Shown here piece by piece: positions 10,221-19,972 of a stretch of DNA of 64,000 nucleotides. How positions within the stretch are numbered: the first letter of the stretch is position 1; each line of letters starts with the position of its first letter. Under the pieces are notes generated by a model. It saw nothing but the letters and a program-made list of their open reading frames with translations. It made no database searches and was not told where the DNA came from. Both the position numbers and the translations under genes were made by a program. The stretch is from Pseudoalteromonas luteoviolacea (GTDB lineage Bacteria > Pseudomonadota > Gammaproteobacteria > Enterobacterales > Alteromonadaceae). The stretch lies in the NCBI RefSeq assembly GCF_001696455.1, contig NZ_MAUJ01000001.1, forward strand, positions 1,612,001 through 1,676,000, in the 5' to 3' direction.

Positions 10221-10519
10221 CGTCTTCTCGGCGGTTTTAAGCTATCTAACCCTACAGGTTCTGCCGACTCTACAACCTCCTTTACGCTATTGAAATTACT
10301 TGGATGGTTTGCGACGTCATCAACTATATTTACATTCACATTAGTTCTAGTTCTTCGAGCTGCTGCTCTGTGATGTCCATCAATAATGTACCTTTGACCA
10401 TTATCTTCAACTACATCAATTCCGTCAAAAACATAACCATCTTGTCTCATAGTTTGTGAAAATTCATCCACTTTTTTTGATGACTTTTTCCAGATATGCT
10501 TTGGCTTCTTTGTAAAGTA
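10217..10519 (-). pseudogene. orphan C-terminal toxin tip, ParB/Srx-like nuclease fold
   Basis: An open frame without a normal start. The only usable initiator is a GTG at 10471, but the frame stays open upstream to a stop at 10520-10522, as expected for a toxin tip detached from its carrier. The core carries YIIDGHHRAAAARRT-like residues (exactly RYIIDGHHRAAARRT), the DGHHR signature of ParB/sulfiredoxin-like nucleases found in polymorphic toxins. The 4-base overlap with the next gene marks that gene as its immunity partner. It may be silent until recombined onto an RHS carrier (known for orphan RHS/CDI tips; inference here). It could also be a small translated protein from the GTG. Confidence 0.65.
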
Positions 10520-10566
10520 TTAGGGTCTACACTCTTTATAACATCCGTTTTATTAATGATTTTTGT

Positions 10567-10596
10567 GCAAAGAAAAAGCCCCGAAGGGCTTTGGTT
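10567..10596 (-). repeat. 30-bp direct repeat, copy 2, carrying a terminator
   Basis: Identical over 30 bases to 9783-9812, including the AAAGCCC / GGGCTTT stem and UUCG loop on the minus strand. It lies behind the first toxin-immunity module and its broken relic, and before the orphan module. Confidence 0.85.
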
Positions 10597-10626
10597 TTTA
10601 TTTATACAAATCGCAAGCCTATGCAA

Positions 10627-10847
10627 CTATATTTTCAATAGAATATTCCATTTGTTGCATAAGTTTCTTACCAATTCAATGTAATTATCATTGCAAATAT
10701 CAGCTTGAGCGTCCTCCATGTAGAACTGAACTCTTTGCATGAAAACTTTAAGTGGCCCATAATTTTATACATTTCAACGATTTCTTTTGCTGTTTTATCT
10801 TTGAAAGAATTACCTAGACCTTTACTGTTTGTAACATCTAATCTTTC
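10627..10847 (-). pseudogene. broken toxin/immunity relic
   Basis: Two overlapping frames read like pieces of a former module. The first (about 10847-10745) contains LGNSFKDKTAKEIVEMYK, resembling the conserved entry of several RHS toxin tips of the K-T-x-x-E-I-x-x-M kind. The second (10740-10627) reads FYMEDAQADICNDNYIELV and ends in RNLCNKWNILLKI, like the helical end of an immunity protein. The frame changes near 10745, so an internal deletion probably fused a toxin start to an immunity end. Recognition is by eye and the assignment is tentative. Confidence 0.4.
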
Positions 10848-11071
10848 TTACTTGCTTCAAACTCAATGAGATGAGTCGATGCCTTATTCAACATCTCCAT
10901 TAAGTCATTCGTGCTAACAGTAAAGTTACAGTCCCACATCGTAACCGTAGTTTTTTGAGAATCGCTGCACAATACTATTTCTCCCCATTGGTTATTGTCG
11001 TACATTAATTCAGCATAAAAAATACCTCTATCATCACAATGTAACAGGCCATAATCTAGTTTACTGTTCAT
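10838..11071 (-). CDS. probable immunity protein for the RHS toxin
   Basis: A 77-residue soluble protein with no signal peptide or membrane segment. Its ATG overlaps the stop of the RHS gene by 4 bases (ATGA), so the two are translationally coupled, which is the standard layout for an RHS C-terminal toxin and its cognate immunity protein. I recognise no named immunity family. The function rests on position and size. Confidence 0.65.
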   Translation of the reverse strand: MNSKLDYGLLHCDDRGIFYAELMYDNNQWGEIVLCSDSQKTTVTMWDCNFTVSTNDLMEMLNKASTHLIEFEASKKD

Positions 11072-14000
11072 TTTTTAGGCTCCCTAAAACCTGATAAGTT
11101 ATTTTCACTTGGGTCAAATCGAAATATTCTACCATCAGGTGCTATCGCATCGACAACGGGAACGGTCTGCCCATTTTTCTTTGCTGTTTTATTAATTAGC
11201 TTTGTTCCAGGTGTCGTAAGAATATCGTCTACAATATCTTGAGCTTCTTGATTCTGAACTCTTGCTTTTCTGCTAGAAGATGAATAAATACTGCCTTCGC
11301 GTTGAGAGTGTTTATCTAGACTAAAGCCAGCTCTTGTGCGTCCTCCTTTATATGGTTCGGCCGCTAGCTGACTTAGCTCATCTATATTATTTGTAACCTT
11401 ATTATCAACCAGTCCCCCAACAGTATCAACTAATCTATCAGCTACTTTAACCCTATTTTCAACGACAGCTTTACCCACCAAAAATGTAGCATGGGAATAC
11501 TCTCCATCCGTCGCAGCTTGCAATATTGGCTGGTAATCTATTTGAACAAGTGATTTCCCATTCTCGAATATCCAATCACGCATAAACTTGCCGCCATGGT
11601 ACGTGTGGTGCACAACTTGACCCAAGACGCTTTTATCTTTTCCTTCAATAATATCGGAAGTAACGAAAGATGGCGTATACTCTTGTGAAAGCTGTTGGTA
11701 TTCCATTTCAACTTCTTCAAATACAGCTTTGACATCATCAAGTATGTTATTAATGCACTCAGACGGCATATGCCAGTCATCAACTTTGCAGGTATACCCC
11801 GTTGGATCTGTAAAGCTAAGTGGGTTATTAAATACGTAAGTATAACGATTTAAGCTTCGCGCCGATTCTGGCGATTGTACAATCGGGTCAGCTTGCATAA
11901 AGCGGCCAAGCGTTGGGTCATATATTCGCCCGCCCATATGTATGGCTTCAGCATGGTCAACATGCTCATGACCTGTATAGCCTTTTTCAGTGATTTCAGC
12001 TGCATTTTGCACGGCAGGGTCAACGTGTAACTGTTGGATATTGCCCCATGTAAAGCCGTCTCTTCTTCGACCAAACGCATCGTAGCTCAACCTTTCAATC
12101 AGCTGACCCGCTTCATTCGTTATTACATCAGTAGAACCAATATGGTCTTTAAACATATAACGTGTTGATTGCGACTCGTCGCTTAGAATAGAAATCGCAT
12201 GGTCGCCAATATACCTGCGATAGCTATACTTACTGTCTTCAACAATGACCTCGGTATTGCCAACGTAATAGGTATCTTTTTGTTTACTGCCTTCAATGTC
12301 AGAACGTTTAAATCGGGCGTTATTTGCATCGTATTTAAACTCTGACGTCGCAGCTTGTGAGCGAATCAAACGTGGCTTATCAAAGTAGGTGTAGGTCACA
12401 CTTCGTTGAAGCGCCGTGCCGTTGTATGCATGAGTTTGGTTGCCTCGAGCATCATAACAGTAACTTAAACTGCCCACAGTAGAGACCGCATGCTTACCAG
12501 CATAGTTAACACAGTTTTTTGCTTTTTCACCGTATTTATATTCACTACCTAACTGTAGGTCGCTCTTAGTTTTAATATTACCGTTACTAAAGTAGTCCAT
12601 CGACAGCGTCTGGGTACTGTTCATAGAGGCAGTCTTCAAACGATTCATCGTGTCGTAAGTAAATGTCTCTAGCAATTCACTGCGCGCAGCATCACCAATT
12701 TTGTCTTGCCTTGCCCGTAAATTACCTACTCCGTCAAATTCATAAGCTAAATCTTGTGCCACCCCGTTACCGGTATTAATGCTACTTATATAGCCGGTTT
12801 TAGGGTCCCAACTCGCCTTACTGATGATACCGGAGCCAGAGCGCCACTCAGTGATATTACCAAAAGCATCCATCGTTTTTGCTTGGTAATACGTGAGGCT
12901 GCTATTACTTGCTTCTTTAATGGCATCGGTATAGCCATTTTTATAACTATATTGGATCCCTCTAAAATTACCTGATGCATCAAACTGTTGAAATACGCGC
13001 CCTAAATGGTCATACGTAGTCGACGTCATAAACTGCTGTTCATCCAGCTCATAGCCAACCGCACTGATACGACCTAATCTATCGTACGCAAAGTAACTTT
13101 TAGCACCATCCTTACTGCCCTGCTCGTTAAGCAGCGACTTTTTATAATTAAAGTAATGGTTGTCAACAGTTTGACCCGTTGGGTTTTTCGCTGATTTGTC
13201 CTTTACCCTTCCGACACTATCATAAAGGTAGGTCACCACGCTGCCATCTGGCGCAGTACGTGTAACCATCTCCCCCAGTGCGTTATTGGTAAATTTGATG
13301 TCGCCTTTATCTGGGTCAGACATGGCCACTTTATGACCTTGGGCATTGTACTCAACAAATATTTCACTACCATCAGGGTTGAGTGCTTTGCGTAATAATC
13401 GGTGCTCGTTATAACGATATTTAGTTTCGTTATTGTCCGCATCAAAGCTTGATACTAGCAGCCCTAAGCCACTCATTTTTCTGGCAACTGTATACTCAAT
13501 ATTAGCGCTTGAAGAGAGTGTACCTGAGTGACTACCAAAGACATATGTATGGCTTACCCCTTTATCTATTCGTACCGACTCTTTGATACCAGAAGGTTTG
13601 ACGGTGCGCCACAGACGATGTAAATCATCGTAACTATGCTCCGTATAATGGGCTGTTTCTCCCTCTTTATGTGGGTGACTCTGAGCGACTAGTTGACCAA
13701 AAGCATCGTATCTACTAATTTGGTCAATCCACTCCAGCGTCAAGGAACGTGTTTTTTGAAGTACCATCCTCCCACTGTTATCAAAGTATTGGATTGTTCT
13801 AGGCGCCGATGAGCTCTCAAAAGTAATTGCAGAGGTAGCACCTATCGAGCTGATTGAAAAAGCACTTCTCAGTTGTTTTGAGTAACTACCGTCTTCACTT
13901 GCAACAAAATACTGACGGCCGAAAACATCATAGCTGATATGAGTTTTCATACCCGCCGCATCTTCTACAACTGTCGGTAGGTTTAAACTGTTATGTCCAG

Positions 14001-17000
14001 AATACTTAGCGACGTAAAATAAACCATTGTGCTCTGAAGTAAGAAATCGTCCGTCAAGATACGTATAAGTTAGCTTTTGTGCTACATGATATGCCGATAA
14101 CGTTTTGTCTGTTATATCTGCGGTCGTACAAGTTGTTCTGTAATGCGAGCTACACTTACGATTTTCCAGTACATTGCCATAGGTGTCGTACTTAAATGTT
14201 TCTTTTAAGTACGTTTGTTCAGATACTGGGGAGCCGTGTTCATCAACGCCGGTTTCGATCGATTCAGGTAGATTGTTAGTATTATATGTGCTTTTGACAT
14301 GTTGAGTACTTTGAATCGTATCATCGCTATCGGTTCTAGATTGCGTAATAGTTTCAAAGGTAGGCCTTGCAATATACCAGTTATTAACATCCTCATCGTC
14401 ATAACTATATGAGGTATGTTTCTTCCACGTGTAACCTGCCAAGCTATCAGTATATTCGTCTGTATTACTCTTTATACGGACATAATCTTTATCAATGGTT
14501 TCGTAAGTTGTGGTTTGCAGTCTCTTTAACGATTTGACGCGACTAGTACCACTTGCAACCACTCCATTCTTAGATCCAAAACTGTAACTTTGGGTCTCGA
14601 CTTTTTCAGGTAAAACTGTAACTACCCTGCCATCAAGAATAGAGAGGGTCTGCCATGTATTCACCTTGGTGGTTTGAATTACATTGCCTTTATACGCCAC
14701 GGTTACTGCTTGTTGCTGCCCAGTGAATGGATAGTGTTGAAGAAATTTACGTGTGGTAACCTGCTCATTCTCTAATGACGTTTTAGTTACTTCAGCAAAA
14801 CCCAATGAGCCGCGACCGCCAGCCTGAAATTTTAGGCCCGCATATTTATATTGGTAAGTTTGTGTAAGTTCTTTGCCATTGGAATCTTTGCCGGTGTAAA
14901 TCTTCCACTTAGATACGACGTAACCGCCGCTTTTGGCATCTTTTACAACCGCGCCATTACCCCAAGTTTTTTGATTCGCATCCGTGTGTTTTTGATAGAC
15001 ATTGGACCCAAGAGAAGCATAATCAAAGTTATGTGATAACCCCTGGCCATCACCCTCTTTAATACTTACTAGCTTATCGACAGCTATATCGTTGGTATTG
15101 GCATCATGTAAGATATGAATTGTGTCTTTGGTCTCTTCAAGGTATATCAGTGCCGGTGAGCCATCTCCATCTAAGTCAACCCACATAGCTTTGCCTTCTC
15201 GGCCGGGGTTAGGTTCCCACTCATTAGGCGGTGTAAACGCGCCTAACGAAACAAGCTTATTCTTGTCAGGGTTACTAATTTGCGCATAGAGCGTGCCCTT
15301 ATCCCAGTATAAGCTATCGCTTTTACCATCCATGTTGATATCTTGGTAGCTGGCAAGGCCAACTGAATTGGTGTTTACATAGTTTAAATTGGTGTGTGTA
15401 TCACATTTAACAAAGTCGGTGCCATCATAACAGTGAGTACCAAAGTCTATATAACCATCTCCGTTAACATCACCCATAGCATGAGTGTTCCAACGCTCTC
15501 CAGAATCACTAAAAGAATCCGACTCAACAGCTTTTTCTTCACTAAATGTTTCACCATTGGAAGTATTGATTAGAGAGGCTGTGTGCCCACCATAGAATGC
15601 TTGTCCCGTCTCTAGATCTACGGCATATGCACTTACGTCATATATTCGGTCAAGCAACCCGTCGTAGTTCACATCAAGTAATTGCATAACGGTAACAACC
15701 GCACCACACTTTTCTAATTGTGAACATTCAGACTCTTCGTCTTCAATTGTTTGAAGCAGCCCAATATAATCTGAAGAAGCTACTTGCTCACCCGTTCCAA
15801 ATAAATCTCCGTATACATTACCGAACCTTAGTGTTTTTTTCTCATTGATGGTGATTTCATCTTTGCCATCATTATTTAAGTCCGTTACATACCAATTAAT
15901 ATAGTGTCGCCGTCTGTCCAAGCGATCATCGCTAACGGTATGAGATGTCCCTTCCTTACTTAACGAACCACGAGTCGCACTGGTTCCAGAAATATCAAAG
16001 TTGTAGATTTTATACTTGTCTGTATCCACATTGGATGCGTAAACAGCCAATTCCAAGTTACCATCACCGTCATAATCCATTAACTGCATCGACGGATCTA
16101 CAAGGTGGTTGCCAAAGCCAAACTCTTTCTTTAAATCAATCTTCAGTGCGCTTGCAGAGCCTACCAAGCCAATGGGCACATTGTCACTGTAGCTAAACTT
16201 CGTCGCAGGTAAGCACAGCTCTGAGCCATTACATCTCGTAATTGATTCAAGTAATGAACGGCCAGTTGCTGCACTGTTCTTATATTTAAATGCATAATCA
16301 GCAACTATATCATTGTCGTGGTTGTATACTTCAATTGCTGATAGTATTTGATCATTAGCGACTTCATTCCCTAAAAAGTATTTATGGCTACTGTCTGTGC
16401 GCGCTTCGTATACAAAGCTAACTTTATTGCTCGCGTAGGTGATTTCTGACAGTCTTACTTGGTTACCTGCCTTATTGTTATATTCATACTTAATAACGTT
16501 GCCATAGCTGTCTTTTTTCTGACTTAAATGCCATTTATAAACAGTACTACTCGCATCTTTTGTTTGCGCATTTACAGTGCTACCAAAAGACCATTGCTCA
16601 CCAGATTGAGTGTATACGGTAAAGCCTGAGCTAGAATAAATCACCTTAAAGTTAGGGTCTGATTTAAGTCTATACTCTGCGCCTGCAGCAATAGCCTGAT
16701 CCTCTGTGACAGGTATCAATCTTTCACCGCCATAGCATAGCGCATCGGCACTATTTAACTGTACATTTTGGTAATAGCCGTCTTCTTCTAGGAATCTGCG
16801 GCACCGAGTAATGGCAGAGTGTCCTGAAAGGTTCCAACCAACCCCTAGAAGACCATTTTTACCAGAACTTGAGTAGTTAACAGATAGCTCAGGCGAAAAC
16901 CCACCACGTCCTTGTAAAACCTCGATTTTGGTTGAATAAACAGCACTACCACCAGAATTTACATCAACATTTGCTGGTATAACGCCGACTTTCTGATTCT

Positions 17001-17691
17001 TATCTTCAAGAGCTGGTGCTTGAGCAAATTGAGGCAACTCCGGCTGATCTAAATTGATTGTGCCATCTGTTATTAAATTCTGACTTAGCACTTCGCCGCC
17101 AAAGCCAGTGGCGATTAATGTAAACTCAGTCATTTTATTTACATTAACATACAAAGAACCTTTGGTTGGACTCAAGTTATCTAGCTTAGAAACCACGGTG
17201 CCCGCTTCTTCACGAAGCAAGGAAACACTTGTTGCGCCTTGTAAGCTCCACTCAAGTTTAACCCGACCCGAACTGTTAAACTGGCTGTTGTCAGATGTGA
17301 AAGAGAGGATATCAAGTGACCCCTGCACTTGATGATTGTACGATTGCCAAGGCGCGCAGCCATACTTGTGGCACCCTCGCACCCTAAAAGGTCCACTACT
17401 GCCATATACAGAATGATACGTTAAACTATGTCGCTCTGTAACATACGTCCAAACACCATTTTCGTACTTTTGTAGTTGATAATAATCAGCATCTTTATTT
17501 GGTGACCAAGCAACATCGGCTCGATTTGAGTGAGTTTTAACAGATAAGTATCTAGTAGTCTCAGGTATAATTTCTACCGGTATAAAAGTGACAATATCAC
17601 CGACAAAAATAGGGGCATATGCTTGTTCAAACTCAGCTCGAAGCTGGGTTGAAAAAAACAACGCGGCAAAAAGAATCAACATCCTTTTCAC
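11068..17691 (-). CDS. secreted SpvB/RHS-repeat polymorphic toxin
   Basis: A 2207-residue protein. Domains in order: Sec signal peptide (1-19, ending QLRA), a fibronectin-like region (about 45-118), an Ig-like region (128-210), an SpvB-type domain starting near residue 235 (GGSAVYSTKIEV, GLLGVGWNL), FG-GAP/VCBS-like calcium-binding repeats (e.g. DYDGDGNLEL, DVNGDGYIDF), many YD repeats, and the RHS core signature ending in DPTGY at about 1966. After a linker, a variable tip of about 90 residues starts near KHSQREGS and ends APDGRIFRFD...GFREP, resembling small nuclease-type RHS tips, but its activity is not identified. The layout is like a TcB-TcC fusion. The signal peptide and absence of a PAAR domain argue against type VI delivery. 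The next gene overlaps and is the likely immunity. Confidence 0.88.
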   Translation of the reverse strand: MKRMLILFAALFFSTQLRAEFEQAYAPIFVGDIVTFIPVEIIPETTRYLSVKTHSNRADVAWSPNKDADYYQLQKYENGVWTYVTERHSLTYHSVYGSSGPFRVRGCHKYGCAPWQSYNHQVQGSLDILSFTSDNSQFNSSGRVKLEWSLQGATSVSLLREEAGTVVSKLDNLSPTKGSLYVNVNKMTEFTLIATGFGGEVLSQNLITDGTINLDQPELPQFAQAPALEDKNQKVGVIPANVDVNSGGSAVYSTKIEVLQGRGGFSPELSVNYSSSGKNGLLGVGWNLSGHSAITRCRRFLEEDGYYQNVQLNSADALCYGGERLIPVTEDQAIAAGAEYRLKSDPNFKVIYSSSGFTVYTQSGEQWSFGSTVNAQTKDASSTVYKWHLSQKKDSYGNVIKYEYNNKAGNQVRLSEITYASNKVSFVYEARTDSSHKYFLGNEVANDQILSAIEVYNHDNDIVADYAFKYKNSAATGRSLLESITRCNGSELCLPATKFSYSDNVPIGLVGSASALKIDLKKEFGFGNHLVDPSMQLMDYDGDGNLELAVYASNVDTDKYKIYNFDISGTSATRGSLSKEGTSHTVSDDRLDRRRHYINWYVTDLNNDGKDEITINEKKTLRFGNVYGDLFGTGEQVASSDYIGLLQTIEDEESECSQLEKCGAVVTVMQLLDVNYDGLLDRIYDVSAYAVDLETGQAFYGGHTASLINTSNGETFSEEKAVESDSFSDSGERWNTHAMGDVNGDGYIDFGTHCYDGTDFVKCDTHTNLNYVNTNSVGLASYQDINMDGKSDSLYWDKGTLYAQISNPDKNKLVSLGAFTPPNEWEPNPGREGKAMWVDLDGDGSPALIYLEETKDTIHILHDANTNDIAVDKLVSIKEGDGQGLSHNFDYASLGSNVYQKHTDANQKTWGNGAVVKDAKSGGYVVSKWKIYTGKDSNGKELTQTYQYKYAGLKFQAGGRGSLGFAEVTKTSLENEQVTTRKFLQHYPFTGQQQAVTVAYKGNVIQTTKVNTWQTLSILDGRVVTVLPEKVETQSYSFGSKNGVVASGTSRVKSLKRLQTTTYETIDKDYVRIKSNTDEYTDSLAGYTWKKHTSYSYDDEDVNNWYIARPTFETITQSRTDSDDTIQSTQHVKSTYNTNNLPESIETGVDEHGSPVSEQTYLKETFKYDTYGNVLENRKCSSHYRTTCTTADITDKTLSAYHVAQKLTYTYLDGRFLTSEHNGLFYVAKYSGHNSLNLPTVVEDAAGMKTHISYDVFGRQYFVASEDGSYSKQLRSAFSISSIGATSAITFESSSAPRTIQYFDNSGRMVLQKTRSLTLEWIDQISRYDAFGQLVAQSHPHKEGETAHYTEHSYDDLHRLWRTVKPSGIKESVRIDKGVSHTYVFGSHSGTLSSSANIEYTVARKMSGLGLLVSSFDADNNETKYRYNEHRLLRKALNPDGSEIFVEYNAQGHKVAMSDPDKGDIKFTNNALGEMVTRTAPDGSVVTYLYDSVGRVKDKSAKNPTGQTVDNHYFNYKKSLLNEQGSKDGAKSYFAYDRLGRISAVGYELDEQQFMTSTTYDHLGRVFQQFDASGNFRGIQYSYKNGYTDAIKEASNSSLTYYQAKTMDAFGNITEWRSGSGIISKASWDPKTGYISSINTGNGVAQDLAYEFDGVGNLRARQDKIGDAARSELLETFTYDTMNRLKTASMNSTQTLSMDYFSNGNIKTKSDLQLGSEYKYGEKAKNCVNYAGKHAVSTVGSLSYCYDARGNQTHAYNGTALQRSVTYTYFDKPRLIRSQAATSEFKYDANNARFKRSDIEGSKQKDTYYVGNTEVIVEDSKYSYRRYIGDHAISILSDESQSTRYMFKDHIGSTDVITNEAGQLIERLSYDAFGRRRDGFTWGNIQQLHVDPAVQNAAEITEKGYTGHEHVDHAEAIHMGGRIYDPTLGRFMQADPIVQSPESARSLNRYTYVFNNPLSFTDPTGYTCKVDDWHMPSECINNILDDVKAVFEEVEMEYQQLSQEYTPSFVTSDIIEGKDKSVLGQVVHHTYHGGKFMRDWIFENGKSLVQIDYQPILQAATDGEYSHATFLVGKAVVENRVKVADRLVDTVGGLVDNKVTNNIDELSQLAAEPYKGGRTRAGFSLDKHSQREGSIYSSSSRKARVQNQEAQDIVDDILTTPGTKLINKTAKKNGQTVPVVDAIAPDGRIFRFDPSENNLSGFREPKK

Positions 17692-17930
17692 ATTTACTCT
17701 CCCAGTTTAATCAATAAAAATCGTGTAATTATACTGGTATATATTTAATCGAACAATGCTGCTAAATTATTTATTTTTACCTCTTAAGCCTCACTATTTA
17801 ATGAATAAACTCGCAAAAATGCACCTTCCGCTTTAAATAAGCACTAACTCGTTCCGAGTTATCTACTTTCTTTTCATTATTCTTTTAAAAAGGAAAATGC
17901 GAGCACTCAAATAATAAGTTCGAAAGTAAA

Positions 17931-17955
17931 AAGAGGCACTTTCAAAGCCCCTCTT
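17931..17955 (-). terminator. intrinsic terminator of the small membrane protein gene
   Basis: Read on the minus strand, AAGAGG pairs with CCTCTT, with an inner CTTT/AAAG stem, and TTTTTAC follows. It begins about 25 bases after the stop at 17979. Confidence 0.7.
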
Positions 17956-17978
17956 CGATTAAGGTTGTGAGCAAAACG

Positions 17979-18356
17979 CTAGGCTGATTTTCTAAAGCCA
18001 TGTAGCGCAACCTGCGACAATATGAAAAGTGTCAATGTCATTGCCAAACCAAAAAACATCTCTGGATTGTACCCTTCGATAAATGTTGAGAGAGTCCTCG
18101 CAGAGAAGTTGAAAAAGAAATACATAGATGCTGGTAATAGAAGTAGCCAATCTTTTTTATAAGCCCCAATTGCAGTGATCACAGCCAAGCTCAAAGTCGG
18201 TGCGCCTAGCGTCCGCAAATTAGTAAATCCATAATCACTCGCGGCATTAAAGCCGCTTGGTTGATTGATTAATTCAGGAAATAACATGGTCACTAGCGCT
18301 GCTGAACCAAGAATTAGTACAAACAAACCAGACAGAATTTGTGCAAATTTAATCAT
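17979..18356 (-). CDS. small four-helix membrane protein (DUF4345-like)
   Basis: About 125 residues with four hydrophobic helices: ILSGLFVLILGSAALVTML, a middle pair around LSLAVITAIGAY and LLLLPASMYFFF, and a last one near FGLAMTLTLFIL. The start at 18356 (MIKFAQIL) is preferred because the longer frame adds a charged, non-hydrophobic leader. It resembles DUF4345 proteins in size and topology, but this is from memory. It follows the AraC regulator on the same strand with a gap of about 100 bases, so co-transcription is possible. Function unknown. Confidence 0.65.
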   Translation of the reverse strand: MIKFAQILSGLFVLILGSAALVTMLFPELINQPSGFNAASDYGFTNLRTLGAPTLSLAVITAIGAYKKDWLLLLPASMYFFFNFSARTLSTFIEGYNPEMFFGLAMTLTLFILSQVALHGFRKSA

Positions 18357-18455
18357 AATATGTAAACCTATATCGTGTTGATTTAATGATTTACATGCTA
18401 GCTTTCTCTCCAATTAAGTACTTGCATAATCCAGTTAAGAATTTGCACTTTTCAG

Positions 18456-19322
18456 TCAACCCGTATGTTTTCTGAGTTGGGAAGGCGTCACTTGATACTG
18501 CTGTTTAAATGCACGAGAAAAATAGCTCAATTCCTCAAAACCACATTCTATCGCAATACTCGTTACACTTTTGTCGGTTAACTTTATGAGTTGCCGAGCT
18601 TTTTCAAGGCGTTTACCAATTAGGTATTTGTTGGCGCTAGTACCGTAGACTTGTTTGAACCTACGATTAAAAGTCGATGCACTCATGTGGCATAAAAAGG
18701 CCATTTCATCCACTTTTAAGGGAGTGTACAAATGCGCATTTACCACTTTTTGTAATGCGGGCTGGCTTGGTATAAACAACTGATTCAATAATGCAAGTAC
18801 GCGACCACTGCGGTCAGTTGAGATTATCAACTCGATTAACTCTTGAACTTTCAAATCCACGAGCTTATTTGTCATCAAGTTAGACTGCAAAATATATGCT
18901 TTCAGCAAGGTAAAGTAGCTACTTAACAGTTTTGAGTCAGGCAGTACAACGGCTGAAGAGGCTTCTAAACCCTCCTTAGCTTGATTAGTACCAATCATGT
19001 TTGGTAGTGAGGCTTGATAAAGCTGTTGTATAAAGGATTGCGTCAATCTTACACCTACAAACTCTACTGAATTTCCCCTAGCATCCTCCAGCCATCTATT
19101 AATAAAATTGTCAGATTTCATTAATAGCGTATCACCCGCTTTCAAGGAGAATGCCTCACCTGCACAAATGAGTGCAGATTGCCCTTTGAACACATGGACG
19201 ATTCTAGCTTCATCGACTAACTCATCTTGATAGGTAAAAGGCGCATTAAACCTGCGCAGGCCCATCACGGTTTGATCGTTATATTGAATACCAGTAAACA
19301 TCGCATCTTGCGAAGAGGACAT
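18456..19322 (-). CDS. AraC-family transcriptional regulator
   Basis: A 288-residue DNA-binding regulator. Residues 1-170 form a cupin-like sensing part (AraC_N type, FKGQSALICAGEAFSLKAGD). The C-terminal 100 residues hold the two helix-turn-helix units typical of AraC (KVDEMAFLCHMSASTFNRRF and VTSIAIECGFEELSYFSRAF, ending in TPSQLRK). It probably controls the small membrane protein gene downstream or the membrane gene at 19415-19972 upstream. The ligand is not identifiable. Confidence 0.9.
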   Translation of the reverse strand: MSSSQDAMFTGIQYNDQTVMGLRRFNAPFTYQDELVDEARIVHVFKGQSALICAGEAFSLKAGDTLLMKSDNFINRWLEDARGNSVEFVGVRLTQSFIQQLYQASLPNMIGTNQAKEGLEASSAVVLPDSKLLSSYFTLLKAYILQSNLMTNKLVDLKVQELIELIISTDRSGRVLALLNQLFIPSQPALQKVVNAHLYTPLKVDEMAFLCHMSASTFNRRFKQVYGTSANKYLIGKRLEKARQLIKLTDKSVTSIAIECGFEELSYFSRAFKQQYQVTPSQLRKHTG

Positions 19323-19414
19323 AGATCAAACCACCACTCTTGTTATAACCATATATAAATTCCTGCCATGCGATTAGCTCGGCCAATGTGTGTATGGATT
19401 AGCTATCTGCCTGT

Positions 19415-19972
19415 TTACGACTTTGAGGTACGCTTGAAAAACACTAGGCTCCAAAGAGGTCCAAAGATAAACCAAAAGAATACGGTGAAAAAGGGTATTT
19501 TGAACCATATCTCTAAGGCCTGAGTCTTCGAAGGATCATTGACAAAGCCCGTTATCAGGATAAGAAGCACATACATTATCGCAACCGCAAAAATGCAGCG
19601 AGCCCAAAGCTTGAAGTCGTCGATGACTGCACCCCACCCAGTTAAAACTGTATTGGTAATGTCAGTCCCCATTACTTTATTAGCAAAGACCCTATCAGCC
19701 CAAGCAATGAGCTTTTGACCAAACGCTATTGTAAACCCTATATAAGCCGTGGCTAAACCATGTGCAAACGTCGCGCTTTGCCCATCATTAAGATCAAATA
19801 TAACAAATGCTAATAGCATTAAATCGACCAATGGAACACTTGCTAGAATATAGAAACTTAACCTCTTTTTATTGAGTAAATACCTCACTGAAAAGCCACA
19901 AAAAAGCAAAGCCCAAAATGCAATTTCACAGCCTAAGATCAAAATATAAACAACATTAATATCAAAGAGCAT
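19415..19972 (-). CDS. integral membrane protein, YmcC-like
   Basis: A 185-residue protein with about five or six membrane helices (e.g. VVYILILGCEIAFWALLFC, FYILASVPLVDLMLLAFVIF, FAVAIMYVLLILITGF and a final FFTVFFWFIFGPLWSLVFF). The block ATFAHGLATAYIGFTIAFG recalls the YmcC-like putative membrane family, from memory. It precedes the AraC regulator on the same strand (92-base gap). No catalytic motif is visible. Confidence 0.65.
   Translation of the reverse strand: MLFDINVVYILILGCEIAFWALLFCGFSVRYLLNKKRLSFYILASVPLVDLMLLAFVIFDLNDGQSATFAHGLATAYIGFTIAFGQKLIAWADRVFANKVMGTDITNTVLTGWGAVIDDFKLWARCIFAVAIMYVLLILITGFVNDPSKTQALEIWFKIPFFTVFFWFIFGPLWSLVFFKRTSKS

Noticed and set aside
10496..10684. Plus-strand 62-residue hydrophobic frame
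   Set aside because: It runs antisense through the orphan toxin start region and the repeated terminator, with no ribosome-binding site.
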